Of a stretch of DNA of 64,000 nucleotides, positions 44,929 to 57,010 are shown one piece after another (position 1 is the stretch's first letter; each line of letters begins with the position of its first letter). The translations under genes were made by a program, and so were the position numbers. The stretch comes from Leucocoprinus leucothites (Eukaryota; Basidiomycota; Agaricomycetes; Agaricales; Agaricaceae), in NCBI GenBank assembly GCA_013368445.1, contig JAACJO010000011.1, forward strand, positions 310,001 to 374,000, written 5' to 3'. The notes under the pieces are model-generated. The model made no database searches, was not told where the DNA came from, and worked only from the letters and a program-made list of their open reading frames with translations.

Positions 44929-47900
44929 ATGGACTGGCGGGACTCTGAGGTCTCAGACGATGAGACTGGTCAAGATCATCATGCTACTTCTCGCAAACGC
45001 AGCAGTCGAGGCTCGTACACTTCACAATTCTTGATGTACTGGTCCCTAATGCATCGGACCCTCCAGCATGCGATCAGTGTCGAAAAACTAAGAGTAAATG
45101 TGAGCGGCCGGTAGGAGATGTAACTCAGTGCAAAAGCTGCGCACTCGCAGGCACCCGTGAGTCTTAGTTCGTTAGACGCCGACTTGGTCTCACCTGGCTG
45201 CTTTGTGCCATATTAGCTTGTACCTTCCTAGGTAACCAATTTCTTTCTCCTTGGGATATTCAAGCTCACCTCTTGCTATTCAGGTCCAAGCTATAAACGC
45301 GGGCCTCCAAAGGGTTATATTCACGCAATTGAACAACGATGGCACCAAGTCGAATCTCTACTAGGGGCTATTCTCCAGTGTCCAGATGCTCGTGTCCAAG
45401 AATTTGTGAATGACTTGAAGCAGGATGATTTGGCTCGTGAAATTATTGATAGAGTTGATTTGGGTCCTTATGTGAGTTTTACTTTAGTGTGGTGATGATT
45501 GACTCAGTCGGAGTCGCTACCAGGGCCCTGCTGGTAGACGGAGTCAACCTCCTGGTGCCACCAAAGAAGATATCTTTGCCTCAATTCTCCGAAGTAATAA
45601 CTCCAGCGGTCGAGACACATCGCGTTCTCGCCGACAGTCACGAGTGTCTCGCGAAATTGTGTCGTCAACACAAGGCAGGCTGCATCTAGAACGGATATAA
45701 TAACTACATGGCATAATTAACATGAATATTCCAGATCACGGACTTTCCGTCGTTCCGACAAAGGAATGGCAGGACAATCTATCGAGACGTCTCGCTGGAT
45801 CACTTGCGGGTCCTTCTCGTGGTTCCCTCTCACCGACGTCTTCCTACAGTAGCTTCCGGTCATCGAGTTCTTCAAGTGTGCCAGCGACACAGAAGCGACG
45901 TCTGAATGATCCCGTTGAACAGTCATACCCCCGGATTGGAACGGTATGTATAGTTTTAATCAAGAAGGTACGACAATCATCCTGGAAGGCAAACTTCATC
46001 TATTTACCTGCAAGAAAATAGATTCTGATGACGCGAAGGATGCAACAGAAAGTATGGGTGTACTTTCGCTAGATGAAAATCAGGAGGTAAGCCTTATTCC
46101 GAGTTACTTTCTCTCCATAGCTAATAGAAGTGCGAACAGATTCGATACCATGGTCGTATCAGTGGACTCTCTTTATTGGGACGCAACACTCGAACAGACG
46201 ACCGAATTGAAGGCGGCATCTGGTGGGCTGCCCAATCTTTGTTAAATTAACTTGCTCTTACCACTCGTCCCGCAGGCGATTGCCGATGGCCCGAGTTTGG
46301 CCACCTGCCCGCTACGGGCTAGCCTCGCCTCCACTAGGAGAGATGGACGTGCGGCTCCCGTCATGGGACGTACAAGACCGCTTGATAGAAGTTTATTTCA
46401 CATACATCCATCCGGTTTTCCCTGTCATTCATAGAAGTCGGTTCCTTGCCGAGTATCATTACAAGTAAGTCCAATCACTGACCATTCAGAGAAGGCTCCT
46501 GACACGATGTCTTAGAAAACATGGGTATGCACGATTTGCGAGGTTGCACATTTTGATTTCTGAGTGACCCTGACAGAGCCAGACGCCAGTCCCCCAAAAA
46601 TCATCAACAGTCTCCGAGGCCTGAGCCGACACAAGAAGTCACGTCACTTCTCCTTCTCGCTATTTTCGCGATCGCTGCACGATTTTGTGACGACGAAATG
46701 CCTCTTCCGCCGACGGGCAAAATGTGGGAGGCTGGCTGTCAATATCTCGACCTCGCGCGTGGTTTATTGGGTATGGCGAATTACATTCTCTTCCTCGGTT
46801 TTCTATCTGACGCGATCAATCAGCTAAAGTGTTTCATGTCTCCCGACCCTCGACAGTGCAAGCATTATTACTACTCGGATATCGGGAGTTCGGGATAGGT
46901 ACGTAGTCCTCGTCGCTGTTTGCTTCGTTAGTTTGACATTTCCCTAGGCTCAATGGAGCAAGGTTGGATTTTCATTGGTCAGTCAAAATTCTTCGTGACG
47001 GAAGGCCGTTGACTGAATCACTGCAGGGATGGCTATCAGAATGGTAAAAACAGACTTTTTTGGGTTAATTTCCCGAGATTGAACTGTTTCTAGGCGTTTG
47101 ATTTGGGGTTGAACTGTGACTCATCGAAGTGGACAGCTCATGGCCACGAACTCTTTTCTCCAGAGGAAACACAAACAAGACGCCAAATTTGGTGGGCATC
47201 TGTTCTGGCAGATCGGTAGGTTCCCTGTTACTTGATAACTTGGCTGGTGCTGGGGTGCTCATGGCTTGTCTCATCAGCTATGGCTCTCTATACATGGGTC
47301 GTCCAACGATGATTAAAGATAGTGATAGTGATGTACCTTTGCCACATGTTGATCCTGTCGGTCGACCCGTCTTGAGCCCTTGTAAAATTGCTGATGCATT
47401 ACTTTTTCAGGAAGAAGACGCAGCTTTGTGGCAACCGTTACCCTCAGATGGAATTCCATACACTCCTGCTCCTGGCCGAATTATGAGTAGTTTTGCCGCG
47501 TTATCTCGCTTGTGTAAGTCACTGGTATGATGCTTTACACATACTGACGCCAGCCTTACTTAGCTATAATCGCCGGTACAATAATCAACAAGGTTTATCC
47601 CGTACAGGGAATCACCCGTGCCGCAAAACAGACAATTATGGCCGAGTGTGAGGCTCAACTTGATCAATGGTTCCTCAGCCTCCCAGATCACTTGCATTGC
47701 GATTCAAACAGTCGGCGTGGTCCGTCTTTACCCCAAGTTATTTTCCTTCATGTCCGCTACTGGGGTTGTGTATTACTTCTTTATCGAGCCTTGTAAGCAA
47801 CTCTATTTCCTGTTTCAGAGCATTTCGCTAGAACTTCATCCTCCAGTATTCCTAATTGGAAGAGGTACGCAGGTTTCCGCCAACGCTTGCAATTGATCAT

Positions 47901-48907
47901 CTCATTCTCCTTTCAGTGGCGAGGAGGTTGCACGCAATTCACCCATTGGTTCTAAAGCACTGGATCTTGCTCAGAGTGCCGCCAGTCATATTAGCTCATT
48001 AGGTTGCTCTCTCCTTTACTCGAGCTTCATCATGACTGACCCACTTCACAGTCACGGCGTACCGTGAAACCCTCACACTCAGGAGGACCTCACCATTCCT
48101 TACAGCATATCTTCTGAGTGCATCGTACGTTGTTTCTCTCTTCATTTATCATTCGTATTCACTGGTCATCAGAATTATGCACATTTTAACACGTGAGACC
48201 CTTGCAACCGACTATTTCTTCATTTTGACGTGTCTGCAGTTTCACTTCGCTCTTCACATGTTGAAGCCGCACTGGGCCTACAACAGTGCATGTCGGCGCT
48301 TAAAGATATGGAGGTAAGCTTGAGGCCAGGAAGATTGTTCTAGTCACTCACCGTTCTACAGATAGTGTGGCCTAGTGCATCCCGGGCCTGGGACCTCCTT
48401 AATGGTGTCAAATTGTCGGATGGTATATACGCCACTCAACTGCTTCAAGTTCAAGGGCAATCATCCGACAGGCAAAAGCGGTTAGCTGACGATGCCTTTG
48501 GTCAAGAAAAAGAGGTGGATTATCGCCAGCGGGGAGTTTATGACGATAGAGGAAACATATCCGGCAACGAAAGCTCGATTGAGAATCAGAATGGGGTTCA
48601 GGATCTCAGTACACGCATCATGGCCCATATGCTTGGACTGGATATCCCAGGAATTGAACCATCAACGTCATATTATCCCGGTTATCAATGGTGGCCGCGA
48701 GCATCAGGGCAAGAACCGTCGACACAACCCGTTTCTCAACCTATTTCTCCCCCGCCGATCCCAGGTCCAACCCAACTGGGCTCGGTTACTGCCGGGGGCG
48801 TGAATGGCCTGAATAGCAATAGCCTCGAAAGTTGGGCCTACCCACCAGTCACTACAAACCACATTCCCGAAAGTTATAGCTATGATTTCAGTCAATTCGG
48901 CCCTTGA
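44929..48907 (+). CDS. Zn2Cys6 transcription factor with Fungal_trans domain
   Basis: Twenty-three exons: 44929..45010, 45067..45156, 45217..45231, 45284..45471, 45524..45674, 45735..45943, 46015..46086, 46140..46222, 46276..46464, 46516..46524, 46577..46770, 46824..46898, 46948..46977, 47027..47043, 47094..47215, 47278..47513, 47564..47792, 47847..47864, 47917..48002, 48052..48124, 48173..48192, 48240..48313 and 48362..48907; 935 residues. The DNA-binding cluster is C29-x2-C32-x6-C39-x9-C49-x2-C52-x6-C59, followed by GPSYKRGPPKGYIHAIEQR, a linker-dimerisation motif resembling Rgt1-type regulators of sugar uptake. The middle domain shows YHGRISGLSLL, RVWPPARYGL, YFTYIHPVFPVIHRSRFL, SRPSTVQALLLLGYREFGIG and GMAIRMAFDLGLN. 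Introns 45011..45066 and 45675..45734 seem to use GC donors. Several exons are 9-20 nt. Target genes are unknown. Confidence 0.88.
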
Positions 48908-49931
48908 TGGAGGATGGCAATGGTGGCGCCTTTTCATGATTTCATATGTGTTATCTAGTTTCTCATGTTTACAGTCATTGTGATATACAGTATTCATAAT
49001 TCATTGTGTAAGTCTTATTCGGGTACGAAAATCTGTTTCATATGATTATTACCATTTGGACTGGCAACACATGGTGACCCCACGGAATGGGTGGCTGGAC
49101 AGGTGTCTTATGACCTGATCAATGATTGAGTCGGCGAGATCAATCATTCCGGCCTCGGCTGCGGCTGAGGCGGTGAAGGGGTCCTCTGTTGGAGCCAGTG
49201 TATTTCTTTGTCCTGTCAGCAGGAGCATTCAGAAAAGGGTTCATGTGGACCTGTTAGGACAAGCGTCTCATGGTCCAACAAAGAATTACACCATTCAACT
49301 TCCGGCTCTAAATTACAATCAGCGGCGCTGAGGGTGTGGGAGCACACATCGCCACATATCGGGATACACCCTTGATTTCTGGAAAAAAAAGACAATATGG
49401 GTTGTGTAAGGAGGCATCGTGACAGTTTGAAATTCAAGGTCAGACGAAATAGAAGACCGGTCAAGCCACGAGGCGAGAGAAATTCTGTGATCTACCTTGG
49501 GTTCTAGTTTGTGCTCTCCCAAAGTTGGCGAAATGCGTGGGTGCATGGGTGAGAAGACAGAAGTATGGGATAATCCACGGAGATGAGGAGGTCAGAGGTT
49601 GTCAGAGGGTGATCGATGACTGGACAGAAACAATGGGAGGCGGGGATCTGCAGCAGAAAACAAGTGGGATGCATACACACTCGCACACACAGAGATCCCA
49701 GACATTGTGGGTCCATTACATAATCTGTGCTGCTAAGTTTAACGAGGATATATCTTGTAGTTGCCCGTGAACAAACCCGCTGTTTCTCTCGCGGGTTGCT
49801 TCACGAGTCCCCCTTTGCTTATTCATGTCCAGTCTTGTCAGCATCCTCAATCCAGATGATACTCCAGAGATGTATGCCTATCGTCGTCCTCCTGATCCCC
49901 ACTCATCTTACCCGTCAGTGCGCACGTAAAC
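48908..49931. other. intergenic region, no gene recognised
   Basis: 1.02 kb. It includes a CA-rich stretch near 49672-49690 and purine-rich DNA at 49530-49660. No frame with family resemblance was found. Confidence 0.45.
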
Positions 49932-50974
49932 ATGGACCACCAATCGTCTGCAGAGCCTTCCTCTCCGTCCTCAAATGGCCCTCCAACTGTTGACCTCCAA
50001 GAGGACACATCCAAACACGAGCACAGAATGCACCCTGACTGCCCAGACACCCTCGATTGTCTCCCTGATACCGATGGCCGTCCCCAGCACACTCTTCCTG
50101 TTATTCTCCGATGTGCAATCTTGGGAAGTCCCAAAAAGCGACTAACCATTCGCGAAATATATGCAGCCATGGAGGCTAAGTATCCCTACTATCGCACCGC
50201 TGGCCCTACTTGGAAGGTAATCGCGCATCCGCCCATGAAAGAACTACAAGTGCTTACGCCCTCCTATAGCAATCTGTCCGCCACCATCTCTCACTTAATC
50301 GTCTCTTTGAGCGGCAGCCTCGCCCCGTAACAGACCCAGGTTTTGGCTCCTACTGGACCGTTAATCTTGCTGCACCCCCTGGGACAAAGAGACCCCGCAA
50401 ACGCGGACGCACTGCGAAGGTCGAGGCCACTGGCACCAAAAGACGCGGTCGTCCACGCAAGTCCTCTCCCTCCCCTCCTGACACAGAAATACCCTCGGAA
50501 GAAGACGATGACGAAAATGAAGAGGATATGAAGTCAACCCAGGGCGAGAGTGATGAATCGTACGAAAGCGAGGAAGACTCTGCTACCGCACGTCACGATC
50601 GTCGCAACTATGCTGGCCCAAGCACCAGCTATCTCCCCCCCTCCATGCAATCATACGCGTTGCCCCCCTTCGCGACCATAGACAAAAACTCTGAAAGCCT
50701 GATTGAGCGTATGCAAATGGAGATAGGAAGCTTGCGCCGACAGTCCGCCGAAGCGGTCTCGGTTTCCCTTAGGCTGTCAGAACAACTTGCACAAGCCCAA
50801 GCAGACGCTTCAAGGGTACGTTCTCTATTGAGAGAAACGGAAGCCCTACTGGAACACGAACGGCGTAGGAGGAGAGAAGCCGAGAGAGCCATGGATGAGG
50901 AGTTGGCCCGAAGGAGAAATGCTGAGGACGCACTCAGAAATTCTCATCAACCTTATCCGCGACATCCTTCATAA
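49932..50974 (+). CDS. forkhead transcription factor with AT-hook and coiled coil
   Basis: Two exons, 49932..50216 and 50270..50974; 329 residues. The forkhead domain spans about residues 52-125: LPVILRCAILGSPKKRLTIREIYAAMEAKYPYYRTAGPTWK, then after the intron QSVRHHLSLNRLFERQPRP and GSYWTVN. The recognition helix VRHHLSLN is intact. Directly after it is a basic region with KRPRKRGRTAK and KRRGRPRKSS, the second being a textbook AT-hook (RGRP core). An acidic segment follows (EEDDDENEEDMK), then a predicted coiled coil from about residue 245 to 320 with Leu/Glu/Arg heptads. The order suggests a DNA-bound dimer. Most fungal forkhead factors carry FHA or other extensions, so this arrangement is distinctive. 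Regulated genes are unknown. Confidence 0.93.
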
Positions 50975-51339
50975 AACATGTTTATTATCCCTTGACCAGG
51001 TCTTATTTCATTCTCGTACAGGACTCCTTAACATTTCACCTCAAATTTTCATGCATTCACACAGCCGCGAAATTGTTGGCAAAGCAATTTTGCGACTTGT
51101 ACCTTACGTTTGACACCAGTAGGTTTTGGATGATGGACTCCCCACAAGTGCATAGACATACTTGACTATGGATTTACCTACGTCTGCCTCTTCGGTTTCT
51201 TCCATTGTATGGACGTTGTATGTAGCATCTTGATACCTTTTACCTTTACTTAAGTATGTGTACCACTGACGCCACCAAATAATAACAAATACAACATTTT
51301 CAGCTGATCTTCATTTTGTGTAACATCACTTTTTTTATC
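50975..51339. other. intergenic region
   Basis: 365 bp between the forkhead gene and UTP13, both on the plus strand. AT-rich; a likely terminator and promoter region without recognisable motifs. Confidence 0.5.
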
Positions 51340-54300
51340 ATGGCTATTGGGCAAGGTCGCCCGTCGCTAAAAACTGCGTAAGTGCCCAAAATATACCAGG
51401 ATTTATTGACTTAGAGAGACTTTTTTTCCAGTTTCAAGAATGCGCGATCGTTGGGTCCACTTTATACCTCTGGTCCGATAGCCTTCACCCCGGACGGGTC
51501 GAAGATTGTAACGTGTGTTGGGGAAGACGTGTTGCTGACCGACGTGAAGACAGGAACTGAGATTTGCAAGTTCGCAGGGGTGAGTATTAAACTCGGCTGT
51601 TTATGATCAAGCTGAGTGAAGCCAGTAGGACTCGCAAACCATTCACTCATTGTGTGTAACACCCTCTGGAACTCATATAGTCACCTTCTCCGCATCTTTG
51701 TCCCTTCGCCTATACGAGCTTCCTCTGACCGGACCGGTGCCAAACGGGCGGGTCCAGCCATCTCGGACAATTGCCCGTGCACACGATTCGCCTGTGCATG
51801 TCTGCAAAGCGGACCCCACCTCAACCTATCTTGCTTCAGGATCTGCAGATGGCGTGGTCAAAGTCTGGGACATTCACCGCGGATTTGTCACTCATGTATT
51901 CAAAGGCCATGGTGGCGTTGTTAGCGCACTCACTTTTCACTTTCCAACTGACGCATCCTCGTTGGAGACACCGACAATGCGCCTCATTACTGCTTCAGTC
52001 GACACTCATATTCGAATATTCAATTTGACGAGTGGTGCATCAACATCTTCTGCAGGTGGAAAACCTGAGGCAGTCCTAGAAGGACATGTTTCCGTACCCC
52101 GTGGTCTTGACGTATCGAGAGATGGACGTTGGTTGATTAGCGCTGGGCGAGATTCTGTTGCGTTGATCTGGGACCTTTCTGCAAAAAGCTCGTCAGGTCA
52201 ATTAAAAAAGAAGGCGACGATGCCTTCTATGCGTCCTGTGCTGGCGAAGACGATTCCGGTGCTGGAGCGAGCGGAAGCGGTGGGCTTTTTGCCCGCTGAT
52301 CAGAAAATACCTGTCGCAGTTGGGAAGGAAGAGAGTTTGAGTTTTTATACTGGTGGTTCGAAGGGTGTTATCAAGATTTGGGACGCTCAGACCGGCAAGG
52401 TTCTCTGGAAGTCAGGTGAAGAGTTGGAGGATACAGACGATGAGGAAGAACCAAGACAAATCACCAATGTTTTGTATGTCTCGAATTTATATATTTTGTG
52501 CCATCATTGACCTTTTCTTTTGTAGGTATGTGCCTTCGACATCAACCCTCGTGTCGGTGCATGCCGATCAGAACATCCTGTGCTACTCTTTACCGACCGG
52601 GAAGCTTGCGCGACAGCTTATTGGATACAACGACGAGATCATCGACGCTGCCTTTCTCAACTCTCCCTCATCAAATGGAGGGTTACAAAGCCCGTACCTC
52701 GCACTTGCCACAAATTCCTCTCTCATTCGCGTTTACGCCACTGAAACTTTTGATGCCCGACTTTTGGAGGGTCACACTGAGATTGTTTTGGCACTCACAG
52801 GCTCCGCTGGTGGTACACTGCTCGCCAGCGGTAGTAAAGATAAAACTGCTAGGATATGGGCGCCATTGATGTCGGAGGATTCTACGGATTGGGGTTACCA
52901 TTGTATTGGTGTTTGCGAAGGGCACGCCGAAAGCGTTGGAGCCATCACAATGCCCCGCCAGCAAGGAGACGAGGTGGAGGTACTGTCTTTTATGTTCACT
53001 GGCAGCCAAGACCGTACCATCAAGATGTGGGATTTGTCGGGGCTTCAAATGGATGGTACCGAGGTACAGAAGAGCACGCGGTGTCATAGTCTCACCACCT
53101 TCAAGGCGCATGATAAGGATATTAACTCACTTGATGTTTCCCCCAATAATCGACTACTCGTATCCGGTTCTCAAGATAGGACGGCCAAAGTCTACGAGAT
53201 CCTTTACACACCCGGTTCCAAAAACTCGTCGGCCCGAGGAGAACTGAAGCTTCTTGGGACATGTAAAGGCCACAAAAGAGGTGTTTGGACCGTGAAGTTC
53301 AGTCCGACTGATCGACTCGTTGCTACCGGAAGCGGGGATAAAACCGTTAAGTTGTGGAACTTGGATGATTTTTCGTGCATCAAGACCTTTGAAGGACACA
53401 CGAATTCAGTCCTCCGCGTGGATTTCTTGACAATGGGACTGCAGCTTGTGACGTCCGCTTCGGACGGTCTTGTGAAAGTGTGGAATGTACAAGATGAAGA
53501 GTGCATAACAACGCTTGACAACCACGAAGATAAGGTGGATTTCATTTATTTTATTTTATTTTATTTGCTGTTCCCGATCATCGCAACTCAATCATTTTCT
53601 AGGTCTGGGCCCTAGCAATCAGTAGAAACGACAATACCATAGTATCGGGCGCTGCGGACTCTGTGGTCACCTTTTGGGAAGACTCGACCAAAGAAGAGGC
53701 TGCGGAGAAGGAGAGCAAGCGAGCTGAGATGATTGTCAAGTAAGTCCAGTTGCTAGGTATTGGATTCGATCTCGGCACTGAGTGAGACTATAGGGATCAA
53801 GACTTCTTGAATTATGTTGCTCTCCGTGATTACAGGAAAGCACTTGAGCTCGCCTTGACAATGAACCAGCCAGGAAGACTTTTTACCCTCTTCAAAGACA
53901 TCTCGTCCTCGAACGAGGAAACCTCTGGCGAGAGTTACACTGGAAATAGCCTCGTTGATGAAGTGATCTGTACACTCGCAACTCCAGACCTTGCTCGGCT
54001 TCTCTCTTTCGTGCGCAATTGGAACTCGAATGCGAAGACAAGCGATGTCGCTCAACGAGTACTTTTTGCGATTGTCAAACTCCGGTCTGCCGACGATGTT
54101 TTGCGGGTCTTTGAGGACGAAGCTGCTACCAAGTCATTTGCTGATGCTGAGGAAGCGTCTTCTGCCACTGGAAAGGCTGGGATGACAGCGATTAAAGAAC
54201 TCATTGAAGCAATCATCCCGTACACGGAACGACATCTATCTAAAGTGGACCGACTACTACAAGAGAGCTATGTTATTGACTATATTCTAGGAGAGATGGA

Positions 54301-54358
54301 CGATGGCATGTTCGATGCCGATGACGCGGATTCCAGGATGGAAGTGGGAGCCTATTGA
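51340..54358 (+). CDS. UTP13: U3 snoRNP protein Utp13 (TBL3), WD-repeat
   Basis: Six exons: 51340..51377, 51432..51579, 51629..52473, 52526..53534, 53603..53739 and 53794..54358; 913 residues. Utp13 belongs to the UTP-B subcomplex of the small-subunit processome and helps fold and cleave pre-18S rRNA. Two WD40 propellers are visible through repeats such as TYLASGSADGVVKVWD, GTLLASGSKDKTARIWAP, FTGSQDRTIKMWDLS, LLVSGSQDRTAKVYE, RLVATGSGDKTVKLWN and LVTSASDGLVKVWN. The C-terminal Utp13 domain starts after KRAEMIVKDQDFLNYVALRDYRKALELALTMNQPGRLF and ends near YVIDYILGEMDDGMFD. A TTTTA-rich microsatellite sits in intron 4. The stop codon lies 4 nt from the stop of the gene on the other strand. Confidence 0.96.
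53544..53566 (+). repeat. TTTTA microsatellite in an intron
   Basis: About four imperfect TTTTA units lie just after the donor site of the 68-nt Utp13 intron 53535..53602. Confidence 0.75.
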
Positions 54359-54362
54359 AAGG

Positions 54363-55214
54363 TTATTTGCTTTCGCCCAGCGAAATCCTTCCCACCCGGC
54401 ATCCTTGGGCTCCATTGCATAATAAAACATACTCTCCATCCTTCACATTCCCTTTGACGATCTGATCGTCTTGATCCTCGTCAATGAGACCCTGCTCAAG
54501 CAAGAACCTCCGGAAGACTCCAGGAAGGCAACCATACTTGGCATGAGGTGTCACCCACCGTCCTCCGCGGTAAAAGGCAACATTGTAAATATCGGATTCC
54601 ATGACATGGTTATACATATCGAATAAGAGCGCCTCAAAGTGTGGACCTTGAGGCGTTAGAAGGCCCGGAATACCACTTCTGGCACGAGCGTCGTCGTAGT
54701 GCGCTCGCTTTGTTGTTTTAGTTCTTGTGAATACTGATGGCTCGGTTGGTGCAGGATCGAGTCGAACCTCGATTAGATTGCCTGGTGGAATAGTTGGTGG
54801 TTCACCTCTTGCCAATAGAGTTGGATCGGAGGCAAATGGTGGCACTGGTGCACAAGTGGTCTGGAAGGCACCTTGGGGATCAAGCGCTACTCGTATCTGA
54901 AAGAGTTGAGCCTCGAGGGGATTTAAGGAAAAACAAGGCAGACTTACTCGAAGTGCTTTGGGATCGGTATTGTTTGATTTTTTGTAATTCTCAACTACTT
55001 TTGCGAGTAGGGTCTTGAATTTCCCGTAATCAACCAAGGCTTTCTGGGCCTCCGGCCATTTATGGACCCGAGTCGCGTTCACAAGACGTTGGTGGTGGTG
55101 TGCGCAAAGGAGGAAAGGACAAGGCTCGTTCTCATCGTTGTTCCACGAAAACTTCGCCAAACCTTCGTCGTATCTCGTGGTTGTGAAGAGAAGATAGTCT
55201 TGTATCGTAGACAT
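54363..55214 (-). CDS. class IV PLP enzyme, aminodeoxychorismate lyase-like
   Basis: Two exons, 54363..54896 and 54948..55214; 266 residues. The intron is 51 nt and in frame, starting gtaagt and ending ttcag, so a longer protein would result if it were kept. The pattern KTTKRAHYDDARARSG with a candidate PLP-binding Lys, then GPHFEALLFDMYNHVMESDIYNVAFYRGGRWVTP and LPGVFRRFLLEQGLI, fits fold-type IV lyases/transaminases such as Abz2, which releases p-aminobenzoate from aminodeoxychorismate for folate synthesis. The N-terminal block FLLCAHHHQRLVNAT also agrees. A branched-chain or D-amino acid transaminase is less likely because of the short length. Confidence 0.82.
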   Translation of the reverse strand: MSTIQDYLLFTTTRYDEGLAKFSWNNDENEPCPFLLCAHHHQRLVNATRVHKWPEAQKALVDYGKFKTLLAKVVENYKKSNNTDPKALRVSLPCFSLNPLEAQLFQIRVALDPQGAFQTTCAPVPPFASDPTLLARGEPPTIPPGNLIEVRLDPAPTEPSVFTRTKTTKRAHYDDARARSGIPGLLTPQGPHFEALLFDMYNHVMESDIYNVAFYRGGRWVTPHAKYGCLPGVFRRFLLEQGLIDEDQDDQIVKGNVKDGEYVLLCNGAQGCRVGRISLGESK

Positions 55215-55403
55215 TGTGAAGCACTGGTTAAGCCAAGAAAGATATGTTTTATTACCGCGGGTTCACTGATCAATTATACGACAATTTTTTGTGACGTCAC
55301 CAGACAAAGCTATGAAAACTATGTATACCAAGATTCAACAGTATTCCACAATACACAACAGACGGGTATTTCCGATTGTAGCGATCATGTCGACATCCAC
55401 GAT

Positions 55404-57010
55404 CTATACCTTGGCTGGCGGGTAGAGAGAATCGTTAGGTGAATATTTTGCATCAATGCTGGCACCGTCCGTGATAGTCTCCTTCTGAACCTGGATGGAT
55501 TGAACCGACATAGCGGGACCGCCAGCCAACGTCTGGCTGTGGTTCTGGAGGCGGTATGTATTCTGCACGTGCGTTAGTCGTGTTTCCTGACATCCTTAGC
55601 TAGAGGTTCACTTACGCCACTATCGACATCCATGGTACCGGTAGTATTGTTCTTGAGCTCCCTGCGAGCGTTCAAGGTATCCAACAATGTCTAAATCAAG
55701 ACCCCACTAATTAAACAGGGCAGGGGAAAGTGTAAGTAAGGCTTACGTTGGTGTAGATACGTCCGATGGGGTACGCAAACATGGCATACAAGTTGGTGTC
55801 TTGATGAAGGACAAAACTGAACAAATCGGCAAGCGCGAATATTGAAGCGAAAAGTCCTGTTTGGATGGCACCCCGGATAAGTCTATTGATTATCGTGTCG
55901 GTCTTTCGGAAACCAGTTCGGGAACGAGAGAGGACGTAAGTCAAGACAACTAGACCCGGAATGTCAGTCAAGCTCCCGGATTGTGGAGTTCAGCACACAC
56001 AAGTAATAAGAAGGTCGGCACTAGTTTGGAATCCAAGCCAGCAGATCACGTAGGGTGACAAAGGCGCGAAGTTGCGAGCACTGGGGAAGACTGGTGAGTA
56101 TCAATGTGATCAAATGTAGTATTACGTCCACCTACTCATTGATAATTCCAGAACGAATACCGGCATAGACACCGAAAATGAAGCCGAGAGTACTCAGAAT
56201 GGCGATAAGTCCAGTGATGATCTTATTCTTGGTCAAAACCAGGACCCTTAAGGAAACAGACGGTCGGTCTTCATCTTCTATGACACTACCTCCATTGAGA
56301 CGCACCGGTGACCAAGGAACCACTGCGTGAGGATAGCAGCAACTGACGTTGCGACAGCGGTGAAGGGAATAGTCCATCCAACGACTAAAATATGGGTAAG
56401 CATTGAGTCCTGATTGGCAATTCGAGGACTCACACACGAGCGCCGCAGGATTGTTGTAGTTGGTGACGCTGATGCATTGATCAATCCCCACCCAATACAG
56501 GGCACTAAGCACTCTACTTACCACATCTCCCATCCGGCATAGATTGCTCTGTGAAGCATGTAAACCTTGCGACGCGATATTTATCAGTTGAGGAAACACT
56601 TACACAGCGCTATGGAGCGTATCCGTGAAGAAGAGCAATGCTACAATGACTCTGCAATATTTGGTCAATAATTGCGTAAAAATGACAAACGTCGTGGGCT
56701 CACTTGATCCACAATGCATCATTGAACTCTGAAATGGAATGGTGAGATTAATAGGTACAGGGACCGCCAGGACTGCGGGGCGATGAAGACTTACTAGTGT
56801 TCTTGTAAATCAGGAATTGGTATGTTACCAGGCCATACAAATACGTATTGACTGATGATACACGATCAGATTAAGTGTCAGGGAAAAACCGGCAAGGCGG
56901 CTCACGAAACAGGCCAAGGAGCATAACGCCTGACAGGGTTTAATTAGCCAACGAAGTCACCGAAGACAATTCTCCATGTACGAACCCACGGTCAAGTCGA
57001 ATGCACCCAT
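55404..57010 (-). CDS. DUF6534-type multi-pass membrane protein
   Basis: Thirteen exons: 55404..55562, 55616..55690, 55747..55949, 56001..56080, 56136..56246, 56306..56384, 56434..56468, 56522..56565, 56606..56651, 56704..56728, 56795..56851, 56906..56929 and 56986..57010; 320 residues. About seven hydrophobic segments alternate with short loops. Family features: MGAFDLT..GVMLLGLF start, NTYLYGLVTYQFLIYKNT, VIVALLFFTDTLHSA, VYMLHRAIYAGWEMW, VGWTIPFTAVATSVAAILTQWF, the GIRSGIIN end of a helix, and the C-terminal RTGFRKTDTIINRLIRGAIQTG plus YPIGRIYTNTLLDTLNARRELK. Such proteins are expanded in mushrooms; receptor or transport roles are guessed, not shown. Many exons are 24-57 nt. Splice choice at 56606 (gtgtaa donor) and 56080 is the least certain. 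Confidence 0.87.
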
